From NCBI GenBank assembly GCA_002347185.1, contig DDXK01000028.1, forward strand, positions 1-7,142: 7,142 bases of DNA. Direction: 5' to 3'. A program made the translations under genes and the position numbers. Below, piece by piece: positions 1 through 5,821 of this stretch. Under the pieces are notes generated by a model. That model saw nothing but the letters and a program-made list of their open reading frames with translations. It did no database searches and was not told the DNA's origin. Every line of letters starts with the position of its first letter. Position 1 is the first letter of the stretch. This DNA comes from Desulfobulbaceae bacterium UBA2262. GTDB lineage: Bacteria > Desulfobacterota > Desulfobulbia > Desulfobulbales > Desulfurivibrionaceae.

Positions 1-48
1 TGCTCCGGGAGGGGGCTGGCGGCTGGTCTTCTGTCCTTTTGTGGGCAT
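1..48 (-). CDS. 5' end of an unidentified gene, truncated by the window edge
   Basis: Sixteen codons are visible, reading MPTKGQKTSRQPPPGA, from an ATG at 48-46 down to the left edge. The start is supported by a Shine-Dalgarno-like AAAGGA at 54-59 (minus strand), 5 bases before the ATG. It lies 134 bases downstream of the mutM stop on the same strand, so it could be the next gene of that operon or a separate unit. The visible residues are basic and proline-rich, which suggests a disordered or cytoplasmic N-terminus, and no family can be recognised. Nothing can be said about its function. Confidence 0.5.
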   Translation of the reverse strand, partial: MPTKGQKTSRQPPPGA

Positions 49-53
49 GACAT

Positions 54-59
54 TCCTTT
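54..59 (-). promoter_or_regulatory. Ribosome binding site of the truncated left-edge gene
   Basis: AAAGGA on the minus strand, 5 bases before the ATG at 48-46. It is the main reason for believing that a gene starts there. Confidence 0.45.
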
Positions 60-135
60 GCTTGAAAACTGAGCGGTGGGGCCGAGGCATACGCAGGAGT
101 AAAACAAGCGTTTGCCCGGCAGGTCAATGCTTTTG

Positions 136-163
136 TTCTTTCTGGCGACGGCGCCGGAAAGAA
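136..163. repeat. Near-perfect 11-bp inverted repeat after mutM
   Basis: TTCTTTCTGGC (136-146) and GCCGGAAAGAA (153-163) are reverse complements except at one position, around a 6-base loop. As minus-strand RNA it forms a 10-of-11 bp stem with one C/A mismatch; as plus-strand RNA the odd position becomes a U-G wobble. It begins 19 bases past the mutM stop codon. No T-run follows it on the minus strand, so it is not a canonical intrinsic terminator. It may be a 3' stabilising or weak terminating stem-loop, or a binding site. Confidence 0.45.
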
Positions 164-182
164 GGCGTGGCGTGAGGCGGAC

Positions 183-1022
183 TCATTGTGGGCTGGGGAG
201 TTTCTGGCAGTCTGGGCAGAAAAAGGTGGCGCGTCCGCCGATGACCGTTCGTCGTATCGTTTCTTGGCAGCGCGGGCAGGGCTTGCCCTGGCGGCCATAG
301 ACGGCAAGTTCGAGCTGGAAGTAGCCAGGCCTGCCGCTGGCGTTTTCGTAATCGGAGATGGTGGAGCCCCCCATGGTGATGGCTTTTTCGAGAATGATCC
401 GGCTCAGCTTGACGATAAGCTGCCATTCCATCTTCAGCAGGCGGTTGACTGGGGTTTCGGGATGGGTAGAGGCGGCGAAGAGCGTTTCGTTGGCGTAGAT
501 GTTGCCCAGTCCCACCACCACGGAGTTGTCCATGAGAAAGCTTTTCACCGGCAGCGTCCTGCCCCTGGCCCTGGCCAGCAGATAGTCGGCGGAAAACTCC
601 GCGGAAAAGGGCTCCGGCCCGAGGCCAGCAAAAGGGTCTCCCCGGCGCAGCTCTCCCGCGGGAAAGACCTCAACCGAGCCGAAGCGGCGCACATCGTGGA
701 AGCGCAGCTCCCTGCCGTTGTCGAGCAGGAAGCGCAGGTGGTCATGCTTCCTGCGGGGGCTTGCCGCAGGAAAAAGGCCGAGCTTGCCGGTCATGCCCAG
801 ATGAAAAACCATGAGCGTCCCGCTGGTGAGTTCGAGCAGAATATACTTCGCCCGCCGGCGGACACCCAGGATGAAGGCGCCCTCCACGTGGGCATACATT
901 TTTGCCCTGGGGAAAGGCTTGCGCAGCCTCTTGTTGCTGTAGGAGATGGCGAGGATCTTGCGGTTGCTGATCAGGGGGGCGAGGCCCTGGCAGACCACTT
1001 CCACTTCGGGCAACTCAGGCAT
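183..1022 (-). CDS. mutM: Formamidopyrimidine-DNA glycosylase (Fpg/MutM)
   Basis: Base-excision repair enzyme that removes 8-oxoguanine and ring-opened purines from DNA and nicks the abasic site by beta/delta elimination; cytoplasmic. At 279 aa it is close to the family norm (about 270). The N-terminus MPELPEVE gives the catalytic Pro2 nucleophile and Glu3 after Met removal. RRAKY places the conserved Lys at 59, and HLGMTG is at 74-79. The helix-two-turn-helix region contains GLGNIYANE (171-179). The C-terminal zinc finger has Cys249, Cys252, Cys269 and Cys272 with the conserved GGR Arg264, so all key residues are present. The ATG at 1022 is preceded by GAGGAA (1028-1033), 5 bases away. The gene follows the TVP38-like gene by 34 bases on the same strand, so co-transcription is likely. 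The plant/fungal-type Fpg lacking the zinc finger is excluded. Confidence 0.97.
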   Translation of the reverse strand: MPELPEVEVVCQGLAPLISNRKILAISYSNKRLRKPFPRAKMYAHVEGAFILGVRRRAKYILLELTSGTLMVFHLGMTGKLGLFPAASPRRKHDHLRFLLDNGRELRFHDVRRFGSVEVFPAGELRRGDPFAGLGPEPFSAEFSADYLLARARGRTLPVKSFLMDNSVVVGLGNIYANETLFAASTHPETPVNRLLKMEWQLIVKLSRIILEKAITMGGSTISDYENASGRPGYFQLELAVYGRQGKPCPRCQETIRRTVIGGRATFFCPDCQKLPSPQ

Positions 1023-1027
1023 CAGCG

Positions 1028-1033
1028 TTCCTC
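1028..1033 (-). promoter_or_regulatory. Ribosome binding site of mutM
   Basis: GAGGAA on the minus strand with 5-base spacing to the ATG at 1022-1020. It fixes the mutM start so that the protein begins MPELPEVE, as the chemistry of the family requires. Confidence 0.7.
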
Positions 1034-1056
1034 GGCGAACAGGGATTGCGGAAAGA

Positions 1057-1743
1057 TCATCGGAGCTCCGGCCTGAAGTGTTTCACCACCCTGGGAATGA
1101 AAAAGGAGCCGACGAAGAGGGCGAAGGAGAGCAGGGTCTGCCAGTTGGCCAGTTGTCGCCAGTCGCCCGATTTCCAGACCTCCGCCAGGGAGGCGAAGAA
1201 GAAGGTGAGCACGAAGCCGCCGGCGATGATCCCGAGCAGGGTGCCGAAAAAGTACTCCTTGAAGGAGACCCGCGTCAGGCCCATGCCGAAGTTGAGCGGG
1301 GTGAAGGGGAAGAAGAGCAGGCGCAGGTAGAGGACCGTGGCAAAGCCGTTGGCCGCGATCTTCTCGTCGTAGGCCTTGAGCCGGTCGCCGACGAGGCTGG
1401 CGGCGAAATCGCGACCCAGGTAGCGGCCGATGAAAAACGAGGCGGAGGCGCCGAGCATGGCGCCGATCTCGTTGTACAAAAAACCGTGCAGGGTGCCGAA
1501 GAGCACGGCGCCGATCCCGGTGAAGAGGGTGGCCGGCAGAAAGAGGCAGATGCCGCCGGCATAGAGCAGAATAAAGGCCAGCGGTCCCCAGGGGCCGAAG
1601 GAGTGGACCAGGTCCTGCAGGGAGGCGGGGGAAATATGCTCCTTGAGCGGGGTATAGCGAAAGAGGGCGACGGCGGCGAGGAGGAAGAGCAGGAAGACCA
1701 GCGCCTTCCCCACGCCTCTGGTTTTTTGCGTTGCGGGGGTCAT
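1057..1743 (-). CDS. TVP38/TMEM64 family (SNARE-associated, DedA-like) membrane protein
   Basis: Predicted inner-membrane protein of 228 aa. Hydrophobic segments are seen at about 12-29, 52-90 (probably including a re-entrant loop), 92-107, 134-155, 163-187 and 203-217. Family signatures are FFIGRYLGRDF (103-113), PFTPLNFGMGL (146-156) and the following helix with GTLLGI (167-172). DedA/TVP38 relatives are implicated in lipid scrambling or proton-linked transport, but the substrate here is unknown. The ATG at 1743 overlaps the TGA of the preceding radical SAM/ArsM/DUF5714 gene (ATGA) and has AGGAG 5 bases upstream (1749-1753), so translation is probably coupled. Reading frame continues open upstream to 2556, but that extension is only a shadow of the overlapping gene. 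From memory, TVP38-type proteins recur near arsenosugar biosynthesis genes, which would fit a role in metalloid or product handling; that is inference. Confidence 0.9.
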   Translation of the reverse strand: MTPATQKTRGVGKALVFLLFLLAAVALFRYTPLKEHISPASLQDLVHSFGPWGPLAFILLYAGGICLFLPATLFTGIGAVLFGTLHGFLYNEIGAMLGASASFFIGRYLGRDFAASLVGDRLKAYDEKIAANGFATVLYLRLLFFPFTPLNFGMGLTRVSFKEYFFGTLLGIIAGGFVLTFFFASLAEVWKSGDWRQLANWQTLLSFALFVGSFFIPRVVKHFRPELR

Positions 1744-4700
1744 GGTTGCTCCTGGGCGCGGCGGCTCTCGATTCTGTCGTGATGCTGCCAGAGGGGGCAG
1801 CGGTTGTGGATGCACTCCCGGTTGGCGGCGGATTGGCGGCAGGAAAATTCCGTCTCGGCAAGCAGGGGCACCGGCAGCAGGCTCTGGGAGATGAGGGCCG
1901 CCTCCCTGAGGGCGATCACCGCCTCCCGCTGACAGCAGCGGGCCCCTTGGATGTGGGCGATTTCGCCCAGGACCCGCGAGGAGATTTCCTGGGCGAGCTG
2001 GCGCTGGCTGGCGGTCAGCGGCGTGGCGTCGAGAAGAATGCTGAAGGCGATGCCCACCCCGGTTGCGGCCCCGCAGGAACCCCAGAAGCCGCAGACTCCG
2101 CCGGGCACCTTGCTGCCCCGGGCGATGCCGGTGAGAATCGCCTCCCGGCTGATGTTTCCGCCCCGATTCCGGAAGGTGGCGAGGATGATGCCCGGCACCA
2201 TGGCATGGTGTTCCGGGCCATGCATGGGCACGGCGGGATGCCGGCGGATCCTGGCGAGCAGGGCGAGCATGTCCTCTTCCCTGGTTTCGCAGCAGAGGAC
2301 CCGGATTGCGGAAAGAGCATCCTCCTGGTGGCAATCGTCGCAGATATAGTGGCCCCTGACGCAGATGGCGCTGGTTTTGTGCATGCCCCCGCAGTAATGG
2401 CAGGGGTGGGTTTCTTCGTGTCGCAGGTAGGTGAGCTCCCTGCCGCAGGCCATGCAGCCGGCCTGGTGACGATCTGCCTCTCCGCCCCTGCCGAGGCTGG
2501 GCAGGGGGACGATCTTGGCCGGGGTGGCCTCCCCCGCCTCCCTTGCGCAGCCGCACGCTGCCGAGCCGCTGGCCTGGTCGGATTCGCAGCCGCCGGCCAG
2601 GGGAAAAATCGGCGGCGGGGCGGCCATGGGCAGAATCTTTGCGCTGGGGGCCCCGGTGCAGCAGCTGTTTTCCATGCGCATATTGGTGACGGCGCCTGCC
2701 GCATCGAGGATGAAAACCGCTTCGCCCAGGTTTTGCGCCTCGGCCAGGGGTATTCGCGTCCGCCGGCCGGCCAGGAGCAGGGCTCCGCTTCCGGTATGCG
2801 CGGCGGCAAAGGGCCCCCGGTAGATCACCTCCACTTCTCCGCCGGCCTCGGGCTTGACGGCCTGGAAGGTGAGGGAATAGAAGCGTACGCCCCCCTCGGT
2901 GCGATAGGGGAAGCGCTTCAGCAGGCGCGTTGCGTCAAAACCGCAGCTGGTGAGCATGGCGAGCAGGTCCTCCTGCTGGAGGGCGCCGCCCAGACATTCG
3001 CCCCGTAAGTTCACATCGTTTTTGATCCGCACCGGGATGGCCTGGTCGGTGACGATGTCGGAAACCACCAGGCGGCCGCCCGGCTTGAGGACGCGGAACA
3101 CCTCGTGGAAGGTGCGGCGCTTGTCCGGGCTGAGGTTGATCACGCAGTTGGAGATCACCACATCCACGGAATTGTCCGCAAGCGGCAGGGCCTCGAGAAA
3201 GCCCTTTTTGAACTCCAGGTTGTCGTAGCCAAGGCGGGCCACCACCTCTTTTTTCGACGCGTTGGCCAGGGAAAGCATTTCCTCAGTCATGTCGATCCCG
3301 ACCACCTTCCCTCCTGGCCCCACCTCGGCCGCGGCCATGAAGCACTCGACCCCGCTGCCGCTGCCGAGATCCACCAGCACCTCGCCGGGCTTTGGTGCCG
3401 CATCCCTGACCGGGCTGCCGCAGCCGTAGGATTTCTTTTTCGACTCCTCCGGGATGAATGCGGCCAGGGCCTGTTCCGGCGCAAAGGGATTGGCGATATC
3501 CTCCTTGGCGACCAGGGCGGCGGCGGCATAGAACTCGCGGACCGTGTTGTGGCCCAGGTCGTCGGAAAGGGAGAGGACGCAGTTGCAGTGGGTGAGGCTC
3601 ACTTCGCCGCCCTCCGGGCAGTCGTGGCGGACTTCCCCCATCCTGAGCAGAAGGCCGGGCGGGCCGGCTGGCGGCGGGTACTGCCGGGCCTGCTCGGCGA
3701 TGAGCCAGAGGGCCAGGCCGTTGTACAGGGGCAGGTAGGGATCGTGGCCGACGAAGGCGCCGCCGGCAAGAAAGCTGTGGTCGATATCGCCGCCCCCGAC
3801 CAGGAACTTGAGGGGATTTTCGCGGCTGGCTTCGCTGTCGATAAGCGATGCCTGTCGGATTCTTTTCAGTACCGGGCTCTCCCGCCAGATTGCGGCCAGG
3901 CCCTGGGCGAGGGCGCCGCAGTCGAGCTCCGGGATGCCCACCAGGGCCGGGGAGGGGTAGATTCTGGCGTCGGGGCCGACCGCCAGTGATTCCCAGGCGG
4001 TGTTGGCCAGGTCGAAGCGGGTGCCGGGAGCGCTGAAGACCTGGCTTCGCAGGGCTTCCACGTTGTCGATGGTGACGCCCAAGGCCTGGGCCGCCTGCCG
4101 CGCCCGGATGAGCTCGGGCAAAATCTCTTCGGGCGGCACGAACTGCGCCCGGCTGCCCTTGCCGCGGACAAAGTGCCAGAGCAGGTGGATGTTTTTCACC
4201 CCTTCGCTCTTGGCAAAGGCGACCAGGCCCGCCAGTTCGCGGACATTGCCCCGGTTGACCGCGACGGAAAGGGTGGCCGCAAAGCCCGCCTCGCGCAGGA
4301 GGCGCAGTCCTGTCCGCAGCCGGGCGAAGGTGCCTGGTCCGCGCAGCGCTTCGTGCTGCGCCTCGTTGCCGTCCAGGCTGAGCTGGAAATGGAGGCGCTC
4401 TTTGGGCAGGGCGGCCAGGGCGGCGAGATGCTCGCCGATGAGCAGGCCGTTGCTGAGCACCACCGCATGCACCTGCGGATCGCGGAGCAGCTCGGCAAGG
4501 ATGGCGGGAAAATCCTGGTAGAGAAAGGGCTCGCCGCCGGTGAAGCAGAAGAGGGTGCAGCCCAGCTCTTTGGCCTCGGCAATGGCCTTGTCAAGCAGCT
4601 CCCTGGGCAGGGTGGCGGCCTGGGCCGGCGAAGAGGCGAAGAGGCAGTGGCGGCAGCTCAGGTTGCAGCAGTTGGTGAGGTGCAGCCAGCATTCCTTGAG

Positions 4701-4973
4701 CCTGCTCAGAGAAAGCTGGCCGGCCCGGCCCTGGTAGGGAGGGAGGGCTTCGCCCGCAAGCCGGGAGGCGAGGCGGTGCGCGGTCAGCAGCCGTGCCGCC
4801 AGGGAGGACTGATCCGGATCGGCGGCGCAGGCTGCCTGGTCCGCGGAGCTGCTTTGCCGGAACAGGGCCAGGGCCCGGTCCGCTTCGGAATCGGGGACAA
4901 ACCAGTCCGGTTTTTCAGGATGCACATAGACCGGCATGCCGGTGACGGTGAGGCGTTGCCATTCTTCAAGCAT
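1740..4973 (-). CDS. Radical SAM / ArsM-like methyltransferase / DUF5714 three-domain fusion protein
   Basis: A 1077-aa protein, probably cytoplasmic. Residues about 95-315 form a radical SAM domain, with CxxxCxxC at Cys103, Cys107, Cys110 for the 4Fe-4S cluster and GGEP at 146-149. Residues about 315-440 contain GGGDIDHS and DPYLPLY motifs but a single cysteine (352), so no standard SPASM cluster set. Residues about 475-705 form an arsenite-methyltransferase-like domain: YGCG (Cys518), DLGSGSG (535-541, SAM binding), GIDMT (559-563), SNCVINL (Cys610) and ECLGGAL (Cys660), matching the three As(III)-binding cysteines of ArsM. A Pro/Gly/Ala linker (about 767-838) carries SCC and CGC. Residues 840-1059 are DUF5714: CxxC pairs at 840/843, 858/861 and 878/881, MHGPEHH (917-923), GGVCGFWGSCGAATG (958-972), RCC (1012-1014) and final Cys1045, 1054, 1059. 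The ATG at 4973 has GGGAAG 7 bases upstream; an in-frame TTG at 5022-5024 would add 17 residues but has a poor ribosome site. Domain calls are firm. The arsenic substrate is inferred from the cysteines; another metalloid or thiol substrate is possible. Confidence 0.88.
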   Translation of the reverse strand: MLEEWQRLTVTGMPVYVHPEKPDWFVPDSEADRALALFRQSSSADQAACAADPDQSSLAARLLTAHRLASRLAGEALPPYQGRAGQLSLSRLKECWLHLTNCCNLSCRHCLFASSPAQAATLPRELLDKAIAEAKELGCTLFCFTGGEPFLYQDFPAILAELLRDPQVHAVVLSNGLLIGEHLAALAALPKERLHFQLSLDGNEAQHEALRGPGTFARLRTGLRLLREAGFAATLSVAVNRGNVRELAGLVAFAKSEGVKNIHLLWHFVRGKGSRAQFVPPEEILPELIRARQAAQALGVTIDNVEALRSQVFSAPGTRFDLANTAWESLAVGPDARIYPSPALVGIPELDCGALAQGLAAIWRESPVLKRIRQASLIDSEASRENPLKFLVGGGDIDHSFLAGGAFVGHDPYLPLYNGLALWLIAEQARQYPPPAGPPGLLLRMGEVRHDCPEGGEVSLTHCNCVLSLSDDLGHNTVREFYAAAALVAKEDIANPFAPEQALAAFIPEESKKKSYGCGSPVRDAAPKPGEVLVDLGSGSGVECFMAAAEVGPGGKVVGIDMTEEMLSLANASKKEVVARLGYDNLEFKKGFLEALPLADNSVDVVISNCVINLSPDKRRTFHEVFRVLKPGGRLVVSDIVTDQAIPVRIKNDVNLRGECLGGALQQEDLLAMLTSCGFDATRLLKRFPYRTEGGVRFYSLTFQAVKPEAGGEVEVIYRGPFAAAHTGSGALLLAGRRTRIPLAEAQNLGEAVFILDAAGAVTNMRMENSCCTGAPSAKILPMAAPPPIFPLAGGCESDQASGSAACGCAREAGEATPAKIVPLPSLGRGGEADRHQAGCMACGRELTYLRHEETHPCHYCGGMHKTSAICVRGHYICDDCHQEDALSAIRVLCCETREEDMLALLARIRRHPAVPMHGPEHHAMVPGIILATFRNRGGNISREAILTGIARGSKVPGGVCGFWGSCGAATGVGIAFSILLDATPLTASQRQLAQEISSRVLGEIAHIQGARCCQREAVIALREAALISQSLLPVPLLAETEFSCRQSAANRECIHNRCPLWQHHDRIESRRAQEQP
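1749..1753 (-). promoter_or_regulatory. Ribosome binding site of the TVP38-like gene
   Basis: AGGAG on the minus strand inside the last codons of the fusion gene, 5 bases before the ATG at 1743. It decides the start of the membrane protein against the much longer open frame upstream. Confidence 0.7.
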
Positions 4974-4980
4974 AAGGGGG

Positions 4981-4986
4981 CTTCCC
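4981..4986 (-). promoter_or_regulatory. Ribosome binding site favouring the ATG start of the fusion gene
   Basis: GGGAAG on the minus strand, 7 bases before the ATG at 4973-4971. It is an imperfect Shine-Dalgarno match, but better placed than anything before the upstream in-frame TTG at 5024-5022. Confidence 0.4.
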
Positions 4987-5026
4987 GGGGCAAAAAAATG
5001 AGTCAGGGGATTGTGAAGCAACAACT

Positions 5027-5055
5027 AAAATACCGGCCTCTTTTCGCAAGAGCAA
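5027..5055 (-). promoter_or_regulatory. Possible sigma-70-type promoter for the minus-strand operon
   Basis: On the minus strand, TTGCTC (5055-5050) and TATTTT (5032-5027) are separated by exactly 17 bases, matching the -35 and -10 consensus at 3 of 6 and 4 of 6 positions. Transcription would start near 5020, leaving a leader of about 47 bases before the ATG at 4973. It would also put the alternative TTG start at the very 5' end, where it could hardly be used. The match is modest and the call is tentative. Confidence 0.25.
5038..5052. repeat. Small 5-bp hairpin sequence in the intergenic region
   Basis: CTCTT (5038-5042) and AAGAG (5048-5052) are exact reverse complements around the 5-base loop TTCGC. 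It lies within the spacer of the proposed minus-strand promoter. As plus-strand RNA it could cap the 5' end of a short transcript. An operator or chance occurrence are both possible. Confidence 0.2.
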
Positions 5056-5090
5056 GGAGATAACGACGCGGGGAGGAGAGAGCTGGGGAG

Positions 5091-5119
5091 CGATCCGCCC
5101 GGAACGGCGGCGATTTTTT
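5091..5119 (+). terminator. Possible intrinsic terminator or attenuator upstream of the cyclo-ligase gene
   Basis: CCGCC (5095-5099) pairs with GGCGG (5106-5110) around a 6-base loop. C5091-G5092 can extend the stem with C5111-G5112 across a 2-base bulge, and six Ts follow at 5114-5119. This is the right order for plus-strand termination. No gene ends there, so it would terminate a short leader or small RNA upstream of the 5-formyltetrahydrofolate cyclo-ligase gene, about 94 bases before its ATG. The stem is short, so confidence is limited. Confidence 0.3.
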
Positions 5120-5152
5120 CTGGGAGAATCGGCGGTATCTGGAAGTGATGAT

Positions 5153-5168
5153 TGGCAAAATAGTGGCA
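5153..5168 (+). promoter_or_regulatory. Sigma-54-like -24/-12 sequence
   Basis: TGGCAAAATAGTGGCA has GG and GC separated by 10 bases, as in -24/-12 promoters, and matches 9 of the 12 specified positions of TGGCACG-N4-TTGCW. Transcription from it would start near 5180, shortly before the cyclo-ligase ribosome site at 5201. No enhancer-binding site was identified, and sigma-54 control of this gene would be unexpected. No convincing sigma-70 promoter was seen in this stretch. Confidence 0.2.
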
Positions 5169-5200
5169 ATGTGGTTAGCTGGAAGGTGTGGTTGGCGAGT

Positions 5201-5204
5201 GGAG
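5201..5204 (+). promoter_or_regulatory. Ribosome binding site of the cyclo-ligase gene
   Basis: GGAG with 8-base spacing to the ATG at 5213. It selects this start over the in-frame GTG at 5171, which would add 14 residues that do not resemble the family's N-terminus. Confidence 0.6.
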
Positions 5205-5212
5205 AAAAAACG

Positions 5213-5821
5213 ATGGCTGCGAACAAAGAGGGAGAGGCGGAGGAGCGGGGCGCCCTGCGGAAAGAGATCCTTGCCGCAAGGGACAGGTTGCCGGCCGGAG
5301 AGAGGGCCGCGAAAAGCCGCGCCATTGCCGACCGGCTCTGGGCCCTGCCCGCCTTTGCCGAAGCGAGGAAGATCTTTTTCTATGTCAATTTCCGCAGCGA
5401 GGTGGAAACCCTGCCCCTGCTCAGGGAATGCCTGGCCCGGGGCAAGGAGGTGAGCGTGCCCCTGACGCTTGCCGCCGAGCACCGTCTTCGGGCCCATGCC
5501 CTTGCCGACCCGGACCGCGATCTGGTCCCCGGCTACTGCCGGATTCCGGAGCCGGCCAGGGGGCTGCCCGTCGTGGATCCGGCCAGCCTTGACCTGGTGC
5601 TGGTCCCTGGCAGCGTTTTTGACGACCAGGGAGGGCGGCTGGGTTACGGCGGGGGATACTATGACCGTTTTTTGAGCGGGGAGGCGCCGCAGGCCCTGCG
5701 CATCGGCCTGGCCTTCGACCTGCAGGTGGTCGCGCGGGTGCCTCTGGCCCCGCACGACCAGCGCCTGCACGCCCTGGTCACCGAAACAAGAACCATCCAG
5801 ATGGGGGGCAAAAGGCCATGA
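5213..5821 (+). CDS. fau: 5-formyltetrahydrofolate cyclo-ligase (MTHFS)
   Basis: Cytoplasmic enzyme that uses ATP to convert 5-formyltetrahydrofolate to 5,10-methenyltetrahydrofolate, returning a storage or dead-end folate to the one-carbon pool. The 202-aa length fits the family. Visible signatures are the N-terminal LRKEILAARDRL (15-26, ATP-binding Arg/Lys), YVNFRSEVET (57-66, folate side), RIPEP (110-114), DLVLVPGSVFDDQGGRLGYG (127-146) continuing as the glycine-rich GYGGGYYDRFL (144-154), and PHDQRLHALVTE (180-191). All expected motifs are present. The gene diverges from the radical SAM/ArsM/DUF5714 operon and its TGA overlaps the ATG of the following HDAC-like gene, so the two are likely one transcript with coupled translation. 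In many Gammaproteobacteria the homologue (ygfA) follows 6S RNA; I see no 6S-like structure here. Confidence 0.95.
   Translation: MAANKEGEAEERGALRKEILAARDRLPAGERAAKSRAIADRLWALPAFAEARKIFFYVNFRSEVETLPLLRECLARGKEVSVPLTLAAEHRLRAHALADPDRDLVPGYCRIPEPARGLPVVDPASLDLVLVPGSVFDDQGGRLGYGGGYYDRFLSGEAPQALRIGLAFDLQVVARVPLAPHDQRLHALVTETRTIQMGGKRP

Noticed and set aside
112..300. 62-residue plus-strand frame overlapping the 3' end of mutM
   Set aside because: It has no ribosome site or recognisable motif and overlaps the mutM zinc-finger coding region on the other strand.
1744..2556. Upstream extension of the TVP38-like reading frame to give a 499-aa protein
   Set aside because: The added 271 residues are Arg/Pro/Gly-rich shadow sequence overlapping the real DUF5714 frame. 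The ATG at 1743 has a good ribosome site and yields the correct family N-terminus.
186..3989. Long plus-strand open frames opposite mutM, the membrane protein and the fusion gene (186-1076, 946-1782, 1731-3008, 3105-3989)
   Set aside because: They are antisense to genes with clear families, have no recognisable motifs, and are typical of stop-poor frames in GC-rich DNA.
1740..4973. Selenocysteine or frameshift in the cysteine-rich fusion gene
   Set aside because: The frame is uninterrupted from start to stop with no internal TGA, and all three domains lie in one frame.
5022..5024. TTG as the start of the fusion gene, adding 17 residues
   Set aside because: The nearest purine-rich match is about 12 bases away and the candidate promoter would start transcription at this position. 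The ATG at 4973 is better supported, though not proven.
5033..5212. 6S RNA upstream of the cyclo-ligase gene, as in many Gammaproteobacteria
   Set aside because: The ends of this stretch show no long closing stem and no central open bubble could be drawn; only short local hairpins are present.
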